This document shows, one piece after another, positions 1 to 10,462 of a stretch of DNA of 64,000 nucleotides; the first letter of the stretch is position 1, and the number at the start of each line of letters is the position of its first letter. The position numbers and the translations under genes were made by a program. The stretch is from assembly GCF_016798245.1 (NCBI RefSeq), contig NZ_JAEUZA010000001.1, positions 1,210,032 through 1,274,031 on the forward strand, given 5' to 3'. This DNA is from Alkalicoccobacillus gibsonii (GTDB taxonomy: Bacteria > Bacillota > Bacilli > Bacillales > Bacillaceae_D). The notes beneath the pieces were generated by a model. It searched no databases, was not told where the DNA came from, and saw only the letters and a list, made by a program, of their open reading frames with translations.

Positions 1-180
1 GCGGAATTTATTATGGTCTATCCTCCAGGTATCCCTATTTTAATTCCTGGTGAAGTGATAACAGCTGAAAATTTAGCTTACGTTCAAAAAAACCTTGAAG
101 CAGGATTACCTGTTCAAGGGCCTGAGGATGAAAGTTTAAAAACGCTTCTTGTCATTAAAGAACAGCACGCTATTCAATAA
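1..180 (+). CDS. speA: Arginine/lysine/ornithine decarboxylase, C-terminal end (partial)
   Basis: Only the last 59 codons lie inside the window, in frame 1, ending in TAA. The translated tail contains YPPGIPILIPGE, the hallmark C-terminal motif of PLP-dependent Orn/Lys/Arg decarboxylases of the B. subtilis SpeA (YaaO-like) type, which make agmatine or cadaverine. In B. subtilis speA lies close to pdhABCD, and here it lies about 4 kb from pdhD, which supports the SpeA reading. The substrate cannot be fixed from this fragment. No clear terminator follows; the repeat element at 196-450 begins 16 bases downstream. Confidence 0.8.
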   Translation, partial: AEFIMVYPPGIPILIPGEVITAENLAYVQKNLEAGLPVQGPEDESLKTLLVIKEQHAIQ

Positions 181-195
181 AAAAGCACAAAAAAA

Positions 196-450
196 GGGAC
201 TTGGACATAACAGTAAATGACTCACGAAAACACGAATATAGCAATATATCCGCTATAGGTGAATCCTTCGCACCCACAAGAACGGCCTCAGCCCCTTTCG
301 CGGAAAAGCGCCGCTACAGTGTCTTCACCGCGTTCTGTTCCGTAGGAGTCTCAGGTTCTCCTTCCGCTCGATTCATAAAGAACGAATGGCGAATGATTCG
401 CTCACTGAATCATTCGCCATTTTCTCGTTTATTTTAAGTTATGTCCCACT
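196..450. repeat. Intergenic repeat element with terminal inverted repeats, long copy
   Basis: The ends form an inverted repeat: GGACATAAC at 203-211 and GTTATGTCC at 438-446. Near the right end is a perfect 15-bp hairpin (385-399 with 407-421, loop of 7) built from AATGGCGAATGATTC. A shorter relative lies at 39128-39295 with the same ends and the same hairpin, so this is a dispersed family. No transposase is present. It resembles the GGGACATAAC-type intergenic elements of bacilli and may act as a structured RNA, a terminator or a MITE. The long ORF within it has no ribosome binding site and is taken as spurious. Confidence 0.7.
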
Positions 451-460
451 TTCTTTTTTG

Positions 461-1315
461 TTATTTAATCGCATGCGGATCTACAAAGTCATAGCCCTTG
501 TCTCTTAGTCCATCTACAATATCTGATAGGGCTTCATTGGTCCAGTCCCGATCATGCATAAGCAGGTTTGCTCCATTTTGGACAAACTCATTATTCACCA
601 TAATATCTGCTAGTGCATCTGCCGTTTGATAATCTGATTCCCAGTCGTACCCGTACGTCCAGTTCATTAACGTCATTCCTTCTTCAGCAACTAGTTCTCT
701 CGAATAGTCTGTATTTGAGCCAAAAGGAGCTCTAAAGAAACGAGGTCGTTCCCCGATGATTTCTTCTACTTGATCACTCACACTTACAATTTCTTCACGC
801 TGCTCTTCCTCACTAATGGCCTTTAAATCAGGATGAGTGGCTGTATGGTTTCCTATCTCAAAGCCCATGCTATGTATTTCTTTTAATTTTTCTTTTTCTT
901 CATCCGTATGTAGAAAGTGACCATTTACAAAAAAGATTGCCGGAACATTTTTTTCTTTAAGTGTTTTTGCCATTTCAACTGCATGCTTATCTGGTGCATC
1001 ATCAATCGTTAGCAGCACAACCTCAGCGTCTGCTTCATCAATTGGTTCAACCGTCCAAATCACATCATTGATTCTATATTCCTTTTCAACCTCTTCTGAC
1101 TCTTGTTCTTGCTCATCAACTTCTTGATCCTCTGATTCATCAGTCTCTACTTCAGCGGTTTCTTCGTTCTCTTCATCTGCTAATTCCGTATTCGTCTCAT
1201 CATTCTGCTCCTGACCCGAAGACTCTTCGGTCTCATCAACTTGCTGATTTGCTTGAGTTTGACAAGCAGCAAGCATGAGAACACATACTGAACTTAAAAG
1301 CATTGTTCGTTTCAT
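461..1315 (-). CDS. Polysaccharide deacetylase (NodB) family lipoprotein
   Basis: The start at 1315 (MKRTMLLSS) is chosen because GGAGGGG precedes it at proper spacing; upstream in-frame starts lack one. Residues 1-18 form a lipoprotein signal with lipobox LAAC. An acidic Glu/Asp/Thr linker of about 70 residues follows, then a NodB homology domain: LTIDDAP (metal and catalytic Asp), HTATH (zinc histidines), FRAPFG and a C-terminal LMHD. Known family members remove acetyl groups from peptidoglycan or other surface glycans. The protein should be anchored on the outer face of the membrane with the acidic linker spanning the wall. The exact substrate is unknown. Confidence 0.85.
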   Translation of the reverse strand: MKRTMLLSSVCVLMLAACQTQANQQVDETEESSGQEQNDETNTELADEENEETAEVETDESEDQEVDEQEQESEEVEKEYRINDVIWTVEPIDEADAEVVLLTIDDAPDKHAVEMAKTLKEKNVPAIFFVNGHFLHTDEEKEKLKEIHSMGFEIGNHTATHPDLKAISEEEQREEIVSVSDQVEEIIGERPRFFRAPFGSNTDYSRELVAEEGMTLMNWTYGYDWESDYQTADALADIMVNNEFVQNGANLLMHDRDWTNEALSDIVDGLRDKGYDFVDPHAIK

Positions 1316-1620
1316 CTTAGTCTTCCCCTCCAGTTTTCCATTTAAGATGGAAGTAATCTTAACAAAAAATTCCTTATTCCGACAAGTATTCGCAGTACGA
1401 TTCATTATTGTTACACACTTTAGAATTGATTTTGAGAAAAAAAGAAATAATAAGATTCGACATCACTCATAACAATTCGTCAAAAATGTTTAGCATGGAC
1501 GATTTGGTGGTAAATAACAGTCTGATTAGTCCATTTTTGCTCATATGTTCGGTTTGTACTTATTTCACAAGTATGATAGCGTAGGGAACGTTGCACATCT
1601 TTCAAAGGGGAGAAAAGAAT
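1316..1620. other. Divergent intergenic region
   Basis: This 305-base AT-rich stretch separates the deacetylase gene (minus strand) from the BCCT transporter gene (plus strand) and should hold both promoters. A TATGAT at 1572-1577 could be a -10 for the transporter, but no -35 at good spacing is evident. I see no gene, repeat or strong hairpin. Confidence 0.4.
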
Positions 1621-3237
1621 TTGAAAAAAACAACATCGGTATTTACAATCTCAATAATTATCGCATTAGCTTTTATTCTATGGGGGGTTGTCTTCCCTAA
1701 TAACCTAGATCATGTTACTGCCCTTATACAAGGATTTTTAACAAATCAATTAGGTTGGTTTTATTTACTGGCTGCAACGGCGTTCGTTGCATTTAGTATC
1801 TATTTAATCTTTAGCCCGTACGGCAGAATTAAGTTAGGAAAACCAGATGAGAAACCACAATACAGCTTCCTAACATGGTTTGCCTTTCTATTTACTGCAG
1901 GTATGGGAATTGGACTTGTATTCTGGGGAGCAGCTGAACCAATTAGCCATTTTCACACTCCATTCAGAGCGGATCCAGATACAAATCAAGCGGCCGCTGA
2001 AGCAATTCAGTATTCAATGTTTCACTGGGGGATTCATCCTTGGGCCATCTATTCTGTTGTTGCACTATGCCTTGCTTATTTTCAATTTCGTAAGGATGAG
2101 CCTGCCATTTTTAGTTCTACACTCAGACCAATTGCAGGAAACAGAGTAGACGGTGGATTAGGTACGACAATTAACGTGTTTGTTGTTATTGCAACGATTT
2201 TTGGTGTAGCAACTTCACTTGGATTCGGTGCCGCGCAGATATCCGGAGGGTTAGGATTTTTATTCCCTGCCATCACTAATATGAACCCGACACTCCTGAA
2301 CTTAATTGTTATTATTGTCGTTACCATCTTGTTTAGTGTCTCTGCAATAAGCGGAATTGACAAAGGCATTCGATACTTAAGTAATCTAAATGTATATCTT
2401 GCGATTGCTCTTATGTTATTCATACTCTTCGCTGGTTCTACCGCTTATATGATGGGTGTTTTTACACAAGGTATTGGTAACTATCTGCAAAATTTCATTA
2501 ACATGAGTTTTTCATTAGATATTTATGATTCAGAAAACACATGGATCCAAGATTGGACATTATTTTATTGGGCATGGTGGATTTCATGGTCACCGTTTGT
2601 TGGATCGTTTATTGCTCGTGTTTCAAGAGGACGTACGATTAGAGAGTTCGTTATTGGTGTTATTGCCGTTCCAGCTTTATTTGGTGCATTATGGTTCTCT
2701 GTGTTCGGTGGAGCTGCCATTCAGCTTGAACGTCTAGGTAGTAACTTCGGTGACATGATTACGTCATCTGGAGAAGAAGTGGCTCTATTTGCTTTACTTG
2801 AACAATTTCCATTAACAATGTTCGTTTCAATTGTTGCATTAATTCTTATCGCTTCATTTTTTGTGACGTCTGCAGATTCAGCTACGGTTGTTTTAGGGAT
2901 GCAAACGACAAATGGCATGTTAAACCCTCCCAATATTGTTAAATTAGTATGGGGCTTAATTATCTCAGGAACAGCAGCCGTTCTTCTAACATCTGAACAG
3001 GGATTAACAGCACTTCAAACGACAGCTATTATTGGAGCCTTCCCTTTCACCTTTATCATGATCCTAATGGTTATTGCACTCATGAAATCACTTGGAGAAG
3101 AAAAACCATTACTTGCTCAAGATAAAGAAAGACTACGTCAAGAACGTGCAAGATTAAAAAGTGAACAAAATAAATTAAAAGAAGAAAAAGAAAAGTTTAG
3201 AAAAGCTAAAATTGATAGCTTAAAAAATAAAAAATAA
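1621..3237 (+). CDS. BCCT-family glycine betaine/choline/carnitine transporter
   Basis: About 538 residues with some twelve hydrophobic segments. Diagnostic motifs are GMGIGLVFWGAAEP near residue 95 and the BCCT signature region WAWWISWSPFVGSFIARVSR near residue 315. These transporters import compatible solutes with Na+ or H+; OpuD of B. subtilis is the closest model by length and motif. The TTG at 1621 is preferred over the TTG at 1591 because AAAGGGGAG lies 8 bases before it. The C-terminus is a strongly charged Lys/Glu/Arg coiled tail of about 50 residues, as in osmosensing BCCT carriers such as BetP. It is monocistronic, with a strong terminator directly after. Confidence 0.88.
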   Translation: MKKTTSVFTISIIIALAFILWGVVFPNNLDHVTALIQGFLTNQLGWFYLLAATAFVAFSIYLIFSPYGRIKLGKPDEKPQYSFLTWFAFLFTAGMGIGLVFWGAAEPISHFHTPFRADPDTNQAAAEAIQYSMFHWGIHPWAIYSVVALCLAYFQFRKDEPAIFSSTLRPIAGNRVDGGLGTTINVFVVIATIFGVATSLGFGAAQISGGLGFLFPAITNMNPTLLNLIVIIVVTILFSVSAISGIDKGIRYLSNLNVYLAIALMLFILFAGSTAYMMGVFTQGIGNYLQNFINMSFSLDIYDSENTWIQDWTLFYWAWWISWSPFVGSFIARVSRGRTIREFVIGVIAVPALFGALWFSVFGGAAIQLERLGSNFGDMITSSGEEVALFALLEQFPLTMFVSIVALILIASFFVTSADSATVVLGMQTTNGMLNPPNIVKLVWGLIISGTAAVLLTSEQGLTALQTTAIIGAFPFTFIMILMVIALMKSLGEEKPLLAQDKERLRQERARLKSEQNKLKEEKEKFRKAKIDSLKNKK

Positions 3238-3240
3238 ATA

Positions 3241-3280
3241 AAGAAAGCCGAGAATTTTAACAAATTCTCGGCTTTCTTCT
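3241..3280 (+). terminator. Terminator of the BCCT transporter gene
   Basis: A perfect 17-bp stem (3241-3257 with 3262-3278) containing GCCGAGAATT, a loop of 4, ending in a T-rich run. Confidence 0.9.
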
Positions 3281-3382
3281 TACTATCTATTTCTATTTCA
3301 TTACAATTATGTTACCTAGCCTCTTATTTCAATAAATCATGATAAACTTAACAAAAGTGATGGATCGGAAGGGCGTGAGTGT

Positions 3383-3790
3383 GTGAATAGATGGCTATAT
3401 CTCATTTGTACCGTAGCATTATTGTTTCTGACAAGCTGTATTGCTGCGTCAACCTCTGCCTCGAACCCTATTGAAGAAGCTGATGATGATACTCCAGTAG
3501 CCTTGTTATTCTCCGATGCTGATAACCCAGAGAAAGAACAAGAAACCATTTATTATGATGCACTTATTGAATTATCTAGTAGTCACCCTGATGAAATGCC
3601 TCAGCTCGTTATTGTTGACTCCTCCGAACAGGATAAAATTCAATACTTCGATATTGATCAATTTCCAACCATTTTGTGTTTAGACGGTGATGATGTCTCT
3701 CTAAGAATAGAAGGTACAAATAAGAAGGAAGAGATTCTAATGTTATTATCTAATCTCCTTGAATTGAATTTAAAACTTGGACAAGTTTAA
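3383..3790 (+). CDS. Small lipoprotein, thioredoxin-like fold suspected
   Basis: A 135-residue protein that begins at GTG 3383, with GGAAGGG about 8 bases upstream. Residues 1-19 form a lipoprotein signal with lipobox LTSC. The rest (VALLFSDADNP, LVIVDSSEQD, FDIDQFPTILCLDGDD) reads like a thioredoxin fold without the CxxC active site. B. subtilis carries a small lipoprotein gene, slp, near pdhD and speA; this may be its positional counterpart, but I cannot confirm homology. It converges on pdhD. An imperfect hairpin at about 3823-3861 with a T run is its likely terminator. Confidence 0.65.
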   Translation: MNRWLYLICTVALLFLTSCIAASTSASNPIEEADDDTPVALLFSDADNPEKEQETIYYDALIELSSSHPDEMPQLVIVDSSEQDKIQYFDIDQFPTILCLDGDDVSLRIEGTNKKEEILMLLSNLLELNLKLGQV

Positions 3791-4006
3791 GTGTTTGGTG
3801 TGCACTTCTATATATTATTTTTAAAAGGCCGTGTAGTGAGAATCTACTAGGTCTTTTTTATTTGCTTCTACTCTCATAGTTTTCATCATTCACCTAAAAG
3901 CACAAATGGGATTCTGAAGATCGTTTAACCGGTTTTGTGATGTTTATCTGACCATAACGTTAAAACGCTCTGAATGCCCACCAGTGTCCATACGAGAGAA
4001 ATCAAA

Positions 4007-4034
4007 AAAGCCTCCCATATATGGGAGGCTTTTC
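4007..4034 (-). terminator. Terminator of the pdh operon
   Basis: A perfect 28-base palindrome whose arms contain AGCCTCCCATA, followed on the minus strand by a T run. It ends 3 bases from the pdhD stop codon. Confidence 0.92.
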
Positions 4035-4037
4035 TAC

Positions 4038-5444
4038 TTACATGATATGAATTGGAGAACCTAGAGCAACTTCTGCTGCTTCCATTGTGATTTCACCAAG
4101 TGTTGGATGCGCATGAATAGTAAGAGCGATATCTTCCGCTGTCATACCAGTTTCAATTGCAAGTCCTAGCTCAGCAATCACATCAGATGCATTCACACCA
4201 GCAACCTGAGCCCCAATTAGAAGGCCATCTTCTTTACGAGTGATTAGCTTCATGAAGCCTTCAGTGTCGTTAAGAGAAAGAGCACGTCCATTTGCAGCAT
4301 ATGGGAATTTAGATGCTTTAACATCATAACCCGCTTCTTTTGCTTCTGCTTCAGTATAACCAACTGTAGCTAACTCTGGATCAGAGAAGCATACGGCTGG
4401 AATTCCTAGGTAGTCAATTTCAGACTTTTCACCTGCGATTACTTCAGCTGCCACTTTACCTTCGTAAGAAGCCTTGTGTGCAAGAGCTGGTCCTTCAACG
4501 ATATCACCAATTGCATAGATGTTCTTAACGCTTGTACGAGTTTGCTTGTCGATTTTGATAAGACCACGATCAGTCATTTCAATACCGATTGCTTCAAGTC
4601 CAAGCTCATCTGTGTTTGCCTTACGTCCAACTGTTACTAGTAGGTAATCAGCTTCAATTGCTTGCTCTTCCCCACCAACTTCAGCTTTAACTGTTACGCC
4701 ATCAGCAGACTCATCAACACCAAGTGCTTTTGCATCAGTGTGGATCGTCACATTGTTCTTTTTCAAGCGTTTCTCAACAAGCTTGGCCATTTGTTTTTCA
4801 AATCCAGGAAGAATTTGTTTCGCCCCTTCAATGATTGTTACTTCAGAACCAAGGTTAGAGTAAGCACCTGCAAGCTCAACTCCGATGTATCCTCCACCAA
4901 TTACAACAAGCTTTTTAGGTACTTCTTTAAGAGCTAGTGCACCAGTAGAACTGATTACACGATCAGTAAACTTAAACGCTGGAAGTTCAATCGGGCTAGA
5001 ACCTGTAGCGATGATGCAGTTTTTGAACTTGTACGTAGTCGCACTGTTTTCATCTGCAACTTTTACTGTATCTTCAGAAGAGAAGTAAGCTTCTCCTTGA
5101 ACGTAATCAATTTTGTTTCCTTTGAAAAGTCCTTGAACTCCACCTGTTAATTTATTAACAACAGATGATTTCCATTCTTGTACTTTATCGAAGTTTACTG
5201 AAACATTTTCAGCTACAATTCCAATATCATCAGAATGCTTAGCAGTGTGGAACTTATGACCAGCAGAGATAAGAGCTTTAGAAGGGATACACCCAACGTT
5301 TAAGCAAACTCCTCCGATTGTCGCTTTCTCTACTACTGTTACTTTTTGTCCTAACTGCGCTGCACGAATTGCTGCAACGTATCCCCCTGGACCTGAACCA
5401 ATAACTAGTGTGTCTACTTCGTTAGCGAAATCTCCTACAACCAT
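4038..5444 (-). CDS. pdhD: Dihydrolipoyl dehydrogenase, E3 of pyruvate dehydrogenase
   Basis: A 468-residue FAD/NAD disulfide oxidoreductase, full length for the family. It reoxidises dihydrolipoyl groups on E2 and makes NADH. Visible features are the FAD-binding [10 protein letters not shown] at 16-25, the redox pair C47/C52 in GGVCLNVGC, the NAD-binding [10 protein letters not shown] and the C-terminal HPTLGE active-site base near residue 446. It is the last gene of pdhABCD. Its ribosome binding site GGAGGG is formed by the last codons of pdhC (Glu-Gly-stop), so the two genes are tightly coupled. Confidence 0.97.
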   Translation of the reverse strand: MVVGDFANEVDTLVIGSGPGGYVAAIRAAQLGQKVTVVEKATIGGVCLNVGCIPSKALISAGHKFHTAKHSDDIGIVAENVSVNFDKVQEWKSSVVNKLTGGVQGLFKGNKIDYVQGEAYFSSEDTVKVADENSATTYKFKNCIIATGSSPIELPAFKFTDRVISSTGALALKEVPKKLVVIGGGYIGVELAGAYSNLGSEVTIIEGAKQILPGFEKQMAKLVEKRLKKNNVTIHTDAKALGVDESADGVTVKAEVGGEEQAIEADYLLVTVGRKANTDELGLEAIGIEMTDRGLIKIDKQTRTSVKNIYAIGDIVEGPALAHKASYEGKVAAEVIAGEKSEIDYLGIPAVCFSDPELATVGYTEAEAKEAGYDVKASKFPYAANGRALSLNDTEGFMKLITRKEDGLLIGAQVAGVNASDVIAELGLAIETGMTAEDIALTIHAHPTLGEITMEAAEVALGSPIHIM

Positions 5445-5448
5445 TTGT

Positions 5449-6726
5449 TTAACCCTCCATTAAAAGTAATTGCGGATCGTTTAACAAGCGTTTTACGTGA
5501 TTAACTGCGTTTTGTGCTGTTACTCCATCAATTAGACGGTGGTCATAACTGAATGAAAGTGCAAGCATTGTTGCAACAACGATTTCCCCGTTTTTCACTA
5601 CAGCTTTGTCTTCAATACGACCAATACCAAGGATAGCAACCTCAGGGTGGTTAATAACTGGAGTAAACCATTGACCACGAGCTGAACCAAGGTTAGAAAT
5701 CGTAATTGATCCACCTTTCATCTCAGCACCAGAAAGTTTACCATCACGAGCTTTTACAGCTAGATCGTTAATATCATCAGCTAGCTCATAGATAGACTTA
5801 CGATCAGCGTTCTTCACAACTGGTACAACAAGTCCTTGCTCTGTATCAGCAGCAATACCGATGTTGAAGTACTTTTTGTATACAATTTCTTGTGCTTCAT
5901 CATCAATTGAAGCGTTAAGAGCTGGATACTTTTTGATTGCTGATGTTAATGCTTTAACAACATAAGGAAGGTACGTTAACTTCGTTCCTTGCTCAGCTGC
6001 TTGCTCTTTGTACTGCTTACGGTGCGCAACAAGATTTGTTACTTCAATCTCATCCAAATGCGTTACGTGTGGTGCAGTGTGTTTAGAGTTAACCATTGCT
6101 TTAGCAATTGCTTTACGGATTCCTTTAAGTGGAACACGCTCTTCAAGCTCTTCAGATGAAGCAGCTGGAGCAGATGTAGATGCAGAAGAAGTTGTTTTCT
6201 CTTCTTTAGCTTCTGTTTGGTTCTCAGAAGACGGTTGGTCTCCAGATAGATACGCATCAATGTCTTCTTTAACAACTCGTCCGTTTTTACCAGAACCACT
6301 AACTGCTTGGATCTTAACGTCTTTCTCACGAGCGTATTTACGTACAGAAGGCATAGCGATCACACGGCTGTCATCGCTCGCATCTTCAGATTGAGCTTCT
6401 TTAGAAGGTGCTTCAGACTTTTCTTCTTTCGCCTCTTCTTTTGGAGCTTCCTCTTTTGCTTCTTCTTTAGCAGGCTCAGCATCACCAGAACCATCATCAA
6501 TTGTTAGGATAACATCTCCTACAACACTAACTGTTCCTTCTTCAACCTTAACCTCAATTACCTTACCGTCAACCGGAGATGGAAGTTCAACTACAGATTT
6601 GTCGTTTTGAACTTCCAGAAGGATATCATCCTCTTTAACTTCGTCTCCTGCTTTAACAAACCACTTTACGATTTCACCTTCGTGGATACCTTCTCCCACT
6701 TCAGGAAGTTTATATTCATATGCCAA
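5449..6726 (-). CDS. pdhC: Dihydrolipoyl acetyltransferase, E2 of pyruvate dehydrogenase
   Basis: A 425-residue E2 core subunit. It has one lipoyl domain with the lipoylated lysine at about K43 (QNDKS), an Ala/Glu/Lys-rich linker, a peripheral-subunit binding domain at about 125-160 ([13 protein letters not shown]), a second flexible linker and the acetyltransferase domain ending in DHRLIDG with the catalytic His at about 396. The start is TTG at 6726, with AAGGAGG 9 bases upstream. It is separated from pdhB by 150 bases, unlike the tight pdhA-pdhB and pdhC-pdhD junctions. Confidence 0.97.
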   Translation of the reverse strand: MAYEYKLPEVGEGIHEGEIVKWFVKAGDEVKEDDILLEVQNDKSVVELPSPVDGKVIEVKVEEGTVSVVGDVILTIDDGSGDAEPAKEEAKEEAPKEEAKEEKSEAPSKEAQSEDASDDSRVIAMPSVRKYAREKDVKIQAVSGSGKNGRVVKEDIDAYLSGDQPSSENQTEAKEEKTTSSASTSAPAASSEELEERVPLKGIRKAIAKAMVNSKHTAPHVTHLDEIEVTNLVAHRKQYKEQAAEQGTKLTYLPYVVKALTSAIKKYPALNASIDDEAQEIVYKKYFNIGIAADTEQGLVVPVVKNADRKSIYELADDINDLAVKARDGKLSGAEMKGGSITISNLGSARGQWFTPVINHPEVAILGIGRIEDKAVVKNGEIVVATMLALSFSYDHRLIDGVTAQNAVNHVKRLLNDPQLLLMEG

Positions 6727-6876
6727 GCTTAAGCGCCTCCTTCATTATACCTTGATTTCACCTTGCTTAAAAGGAAAGAACGACACCTTGTGACAGTTTC
6801 GGACATGATTTGAACACACCTAAGCCTAGCCACACGGTTTCGTTTCCTTTTTTGTTTAGAGCTTTAACTCTTTATA
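6727..6876 (-). promoter_or_regulatory. pdhB-pdhC intergenic region with possible RNA fold
   Basis: This is a 150-base gap inside an otherwise compact operon. On the minus strand AAAAGGAAA near its start can pair with TTTCCTTTT about 85 bases later, which would make a long closing stem. It could hold an internal promoter, a processing site or a stabilising structure. I see no clear -35/-10 pair. Confidence 0.35.
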
Positions 6877-7854
6877 TTAGAAGTTAATAACTTCTTTTGC
6901 TTTTTCAACGATATCTTTGTGGTTTGGTAACCAAAGATCCTCAGCTGTAGCAAATGCGTAAACTGTATCAGGTGCAGTTACACGAAGAACTGGCGCTTCT
7001 AATGAAAGAATTGCACGCTCTGTAATCTCAGAAACAACATTCGCAGCAATACCAGCTTGCTTTTGTGCTTCTTGAACAACAATCGCACGGTTTGTTTTCT
7101 CAACAGATGCAATCACTGTTTCAACATCAAACGGGCTAATTGTCATTAAATCGATTACTTCGGCTTCAATTCCTTCTTCAGCAAGCTCTTCAGCTGCTTT
7201 AAGAGAAGCTTGTACCATTGCACCATAAGCAACGATTGTAATGTCTTTACCTTCGCGCTTAATGTCTGCTTTTCCAAGCTCGATTGTGTACTCTTCCTCA
7301 GGAACCTCTTGACGGAACGAGCGGTAAAGCTTCATGTGCTCAAGGAATACAACTGGATCGTTATCACGAATAGCAGAGATGATTAATCCTTTTGCATCGT
7401 ATGGATTAGAAGGAATAACCACTTTTAGACCAGGCGTTTGAGCCATTAGACCCTCTAAAGAATCAGCGTGCATTTCAGGTGTTTTTACACCGCCACCAAA
7501 TGGTGAACGAATTGTAATTGGCATTGTTTGCTTTCCACCTGAACGGTAACGCCAGCGAGACATTTGACCAGCAACAGAATCAAATACTTCAAATACGAAT
7601 CCGAAGAATTGGATTTCCATAACTGGGCGGTGATCTGTTAGTGCAAGACCGATTGCTAAACCACCAATACCAGACTCAGCAAGTGGTGTATCAAATACAC
7701 GATCCTCACCAAATTCTTTTTGAAGATTTTCAGTTACACGGAATACTCCACCGTTGTTCCCTACGTCTTCACCAAAAACAAGTACATCTTCATTTGTTTT
7801 AAGCTCATTACGAAGACCATCCGTAATTGCTTGAGCCATTGTCCAATTACCCAT
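6877..7854 (-). CDS. pdhB: Pyruvate dehydrogenase E1 beta subunit
   Basis: A 325-residue thiamine-diphosphate enzyme subunit that, with PdhA, decarboxylates pyruvate and reductively acetylates the E2 lipoyl group. Typical blocks are [42 protein letters not shown] and the C-terminal transketolase domain beginning near residue 200. It starts 3 bases after the pdhA stop, with AAAGGAG inside the end of pdhA. An internal ATG at codon 6 would match the start context of B. subtilis PdhB and is an alternative start. Confidence 0.97.
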   Translation of the reverse strand: MGNWTMAQAITDGLRNELKTNEDVLVFGEDVGNNGGVFRVTENLQKEFGEDRVFDTPLAESGIGGLAIGLALTDHRPVMEIQFFGFVFEVFDSVAGQMSRWRYRSGGKQTMPITIRSPFGGGVKTPEMHADSLEGLMAQTPGLKVVIPSNPYDAKGLIISAIRDNDPVVFLEHMKLYRSFRQEVPEEEYTIELGKADIKREGKDITIVAYGAMVQASLKAAEELAEEGIEAEVIDLMTISPFDVETVIASVEKTNRAIVVQEAQKQAGIAANVVSEITERAILSLEAPVLRVTAPDTVYAFATAEDLWLPNHKDIVEKAKEVINF

Positions 7855-7857
7855 GAC

Positions 7858-8961
<1,104 letters not shown>

Positions 8962-9200
8962 TCATATTCAACGTTCGCGACCGTCTAACTTTATTGTTGT
9001 GCAAGAACATACAAAGTTCACTCAGTTAGGATACCCAATGTCTAGCTATCCATAACCTGAATCATTCATATTGAAACGTAATTGTATCTGTTGTTGCACA
9101 TTAGAAATTATGACAATTGCGAGCTAAGAACAACATAAACTTAGAGTATAACTGTATTAGTTGTATTTAAAAAATACTGATACACTCTGTTACTTCATCT

Positions 9201-9230
9201 AGTCTACATTACCAGTGTTAATTCAGTCAA
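9201..9230 (-). promoter_or_regulatory. Candidate pdh operon promoter
   Basis: On the minus strand, TTGACT (9225-9230) and TAGACT (9201-9206) are separated by 18 bases, which fits a SigA promoter. It would give a leader of about 240 bases before pdhA. The rest of the 393-base gap 8953-9345 is AT-rich. It contains two related TGTTGTGCA-like words near 8994 and 9090, but no gene. Confidence 0.45.
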
Positions 9231-9282
9231 TTCTTTTGTTTTATCAGAATGATTACGTGTGTCTCTTTACTCAAAAACTGTT

Positions 9283-9318
9283 AAAAAGATGCATCTGTGT
9301 TATACAGCACATCTTTTT
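9283..9318 (-). terminator. Terminator of ykyA
   Basis: AAAAAGATG (9283-9291) pairs with CATCTTTTT (9310-9318), with an inner CTGT/ACAG extension. It lies 28 bases after ykyA and separates it from pdhA. Confidence 0.8.
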
Positions 9319-9345
9319 ATACTGGTACAGTTTTGTTGAATTGTA

Positions 9346-9996
9346 TTAGTCAAACGTCACATTCAGATCAGCAGACTCATAAAACGCTCGTTTGGCTTGG
9401 TTGTATGTATCCGTTTGTTGGTTAAATTGGTCTGTTGCTTCTTTTAATTCATCATACTTACTGTTTACTTGGTCAATGTGATCCTCGAGCTCTTCAACAT
9501 TTAAATCCTCTTGTGCAAGCAGCTCATATAAGGTCTGATCAAGGTCAAGTGACTCTGCGTACAAATCGTGTAAGGAGTTGTAGCTTTCATATCGTTGTTC
9601 TATCGCCTCATGAACCTCTTGTGCATGTGCTTTTGCTTCTTCGTTCTCAATGCTTTCAATTTCAGCTTCTGCTTTTGTCGCCTCTTCGTACCCTGCCTCA
9701 ATTCCATTTTTCTCTTCAGCTAAAAAGTCTCGCCTCTGATCAACAGATGAAATCAATTGGTCTGTTAGCGAAACAATTTGATCATACTCATCCATCCCAA
9801 GCTCAATAACCTCTTCATACCATTGTTGTTCCTGTTCTTCCGCCTCTTGCAAGGATGATTGATTTTCTGTATAAGCAGATTCTTCTTCAACGCCGGCTTC
9901 TAGATGATCATATACTGTTTTTTCTGGGTTTGAGTTACATGCAGCAAGCATCGCCCCTAATGAAATCACAGAGAATAGTCCCACAAGTTTCTTCAT
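9346..9996 (-). CDS. ykyA: YkyA-like putative cell-wall-binding lipoprotein
   Basis: A 216-residue lipoprotein with lipobox LAAC at about 17-20, followed by an almost wholly helical, Glu/Gln-rich coiled-coil body. Sequence character and its position directly upstream of pdhABCD match B. subtilis ykyA. The start at 9996 is chosen because GGAGGAG precedes it; an ATG-like start 6 codons earlier has no ribosome binding site. Its function in B. subtilis is not established. A terminator separates it from pdhA here. Confidence 0.8.
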   Translation of the reverse strand: MKKLVGLFSVISLGAMLAACNSNPEKTVYDHLEAGVEEESAYTENQSSLQEAEEQEQQWYEEVIELGMDEYDQIVSLTDQLISSVDQRRDFLAEEKNGIEAGYEEATKAEAEIESIENEEAKAHAQEVHEAIEQRYESYNSLHDLYAESLDLDQTLYELLAQEDLNVEELEDHIDQVNSKYDELKEATDQFNQQTDTYNQAKRAFYESADLNVTFD

Positions 9997-10167
9997 ATTG
10001 TTACTCCTCCTCATTCAACATCTTTTAAAGTGTGACACACTTCGAGAAAGTCCGTCAATTAAAATAAGGGCAGAGATTCTGGGCATTCGTCCAGCCACAT
10101 TTATTGTCTGTGCATATGGTATGAGTGAATCGTCTATTAGGCGATATAACAAAGGAGGGTTTTACAA

Positions 10168-10347
10168 ATGGGATACGGATATGGTGGACATTGTCACGAG
10201 TGTTATGATCCTTGTGGATACGGATATGGTGGGCCAGTAGGCGGATACGGTTATGAAAAAGGTGGAAACGGTTTTGCTTTAATCGTTGTTTTATTCATCT
10301 TATTAATTATCGTTGGAGCTTGCGGGCTTGGTGGAGGCTACAAATAA
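10168..10347 (+). CDS. YjcZ-family small sporulation-type membrane protein
   Basis: A 59-residue protein with AAAGGAGGG 8 bases before ATG. It has a Gly/Tyr-rich head (GYGYGG twice) with four Cys/His residues in HCHECYDPC, then one transmembrane helix containing [17 protein letters not shown], and ends GLGGGYK. The [16 protein letters not shown] helix is diagnostic of the YjcZ family, small proteins of spore-forming bacilli. The Cys/His-rich head is longer than in minimal family members. It is monocistronic. Confidence 0.85.
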   Translation: MGYGYGGHCHECYDPCGYGYGGPVGGYGYEKGGNGFALIVVLFILLIIVGACGLGGGYK

Positions 10348-10360
10348 TTTAGTTAGACTA

Positions 10361-10381
10361 TAAGGGGATCTCCTCCCCTTA
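10361..10381 (+). terminator. Terminator after the YjcZ-like gene
   Basis: TAAGGGGA (10361-10368) pairs with TCCCCTTA (10374-10381). The T run that follows is weak and displaced by about 8 bases. Confidence 0.55.
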
Positions 10382-10462
10382 TTACATAGATTTTTTCGTT
10401 AATCCTTGCTATTTGCCCGACTTCTTTTTAAAGTATAGCTAGAGATTAAAGGAGTGAATGAC

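Noticed and set aside
201..437. 78-residue plus-strand ORF
   Set aside because: It lies wholly inside the repeat element, has no ribosome binding site, and the shorter copy of the element at 39128 does not preserve the frame.
1554..1577. TTGTAC/TATGAT promoter for the BCCT gene
   Set aside because: The spacing is only 12 bases, too short for a SigA promoter.
9990..10240. 80-residue plus-strand ORF overlapping the YjcZ-like gene start
   Set aside because: It runs out of frame with the strongly supported YjcZ-like ORF and lacks a ribosome binding site.
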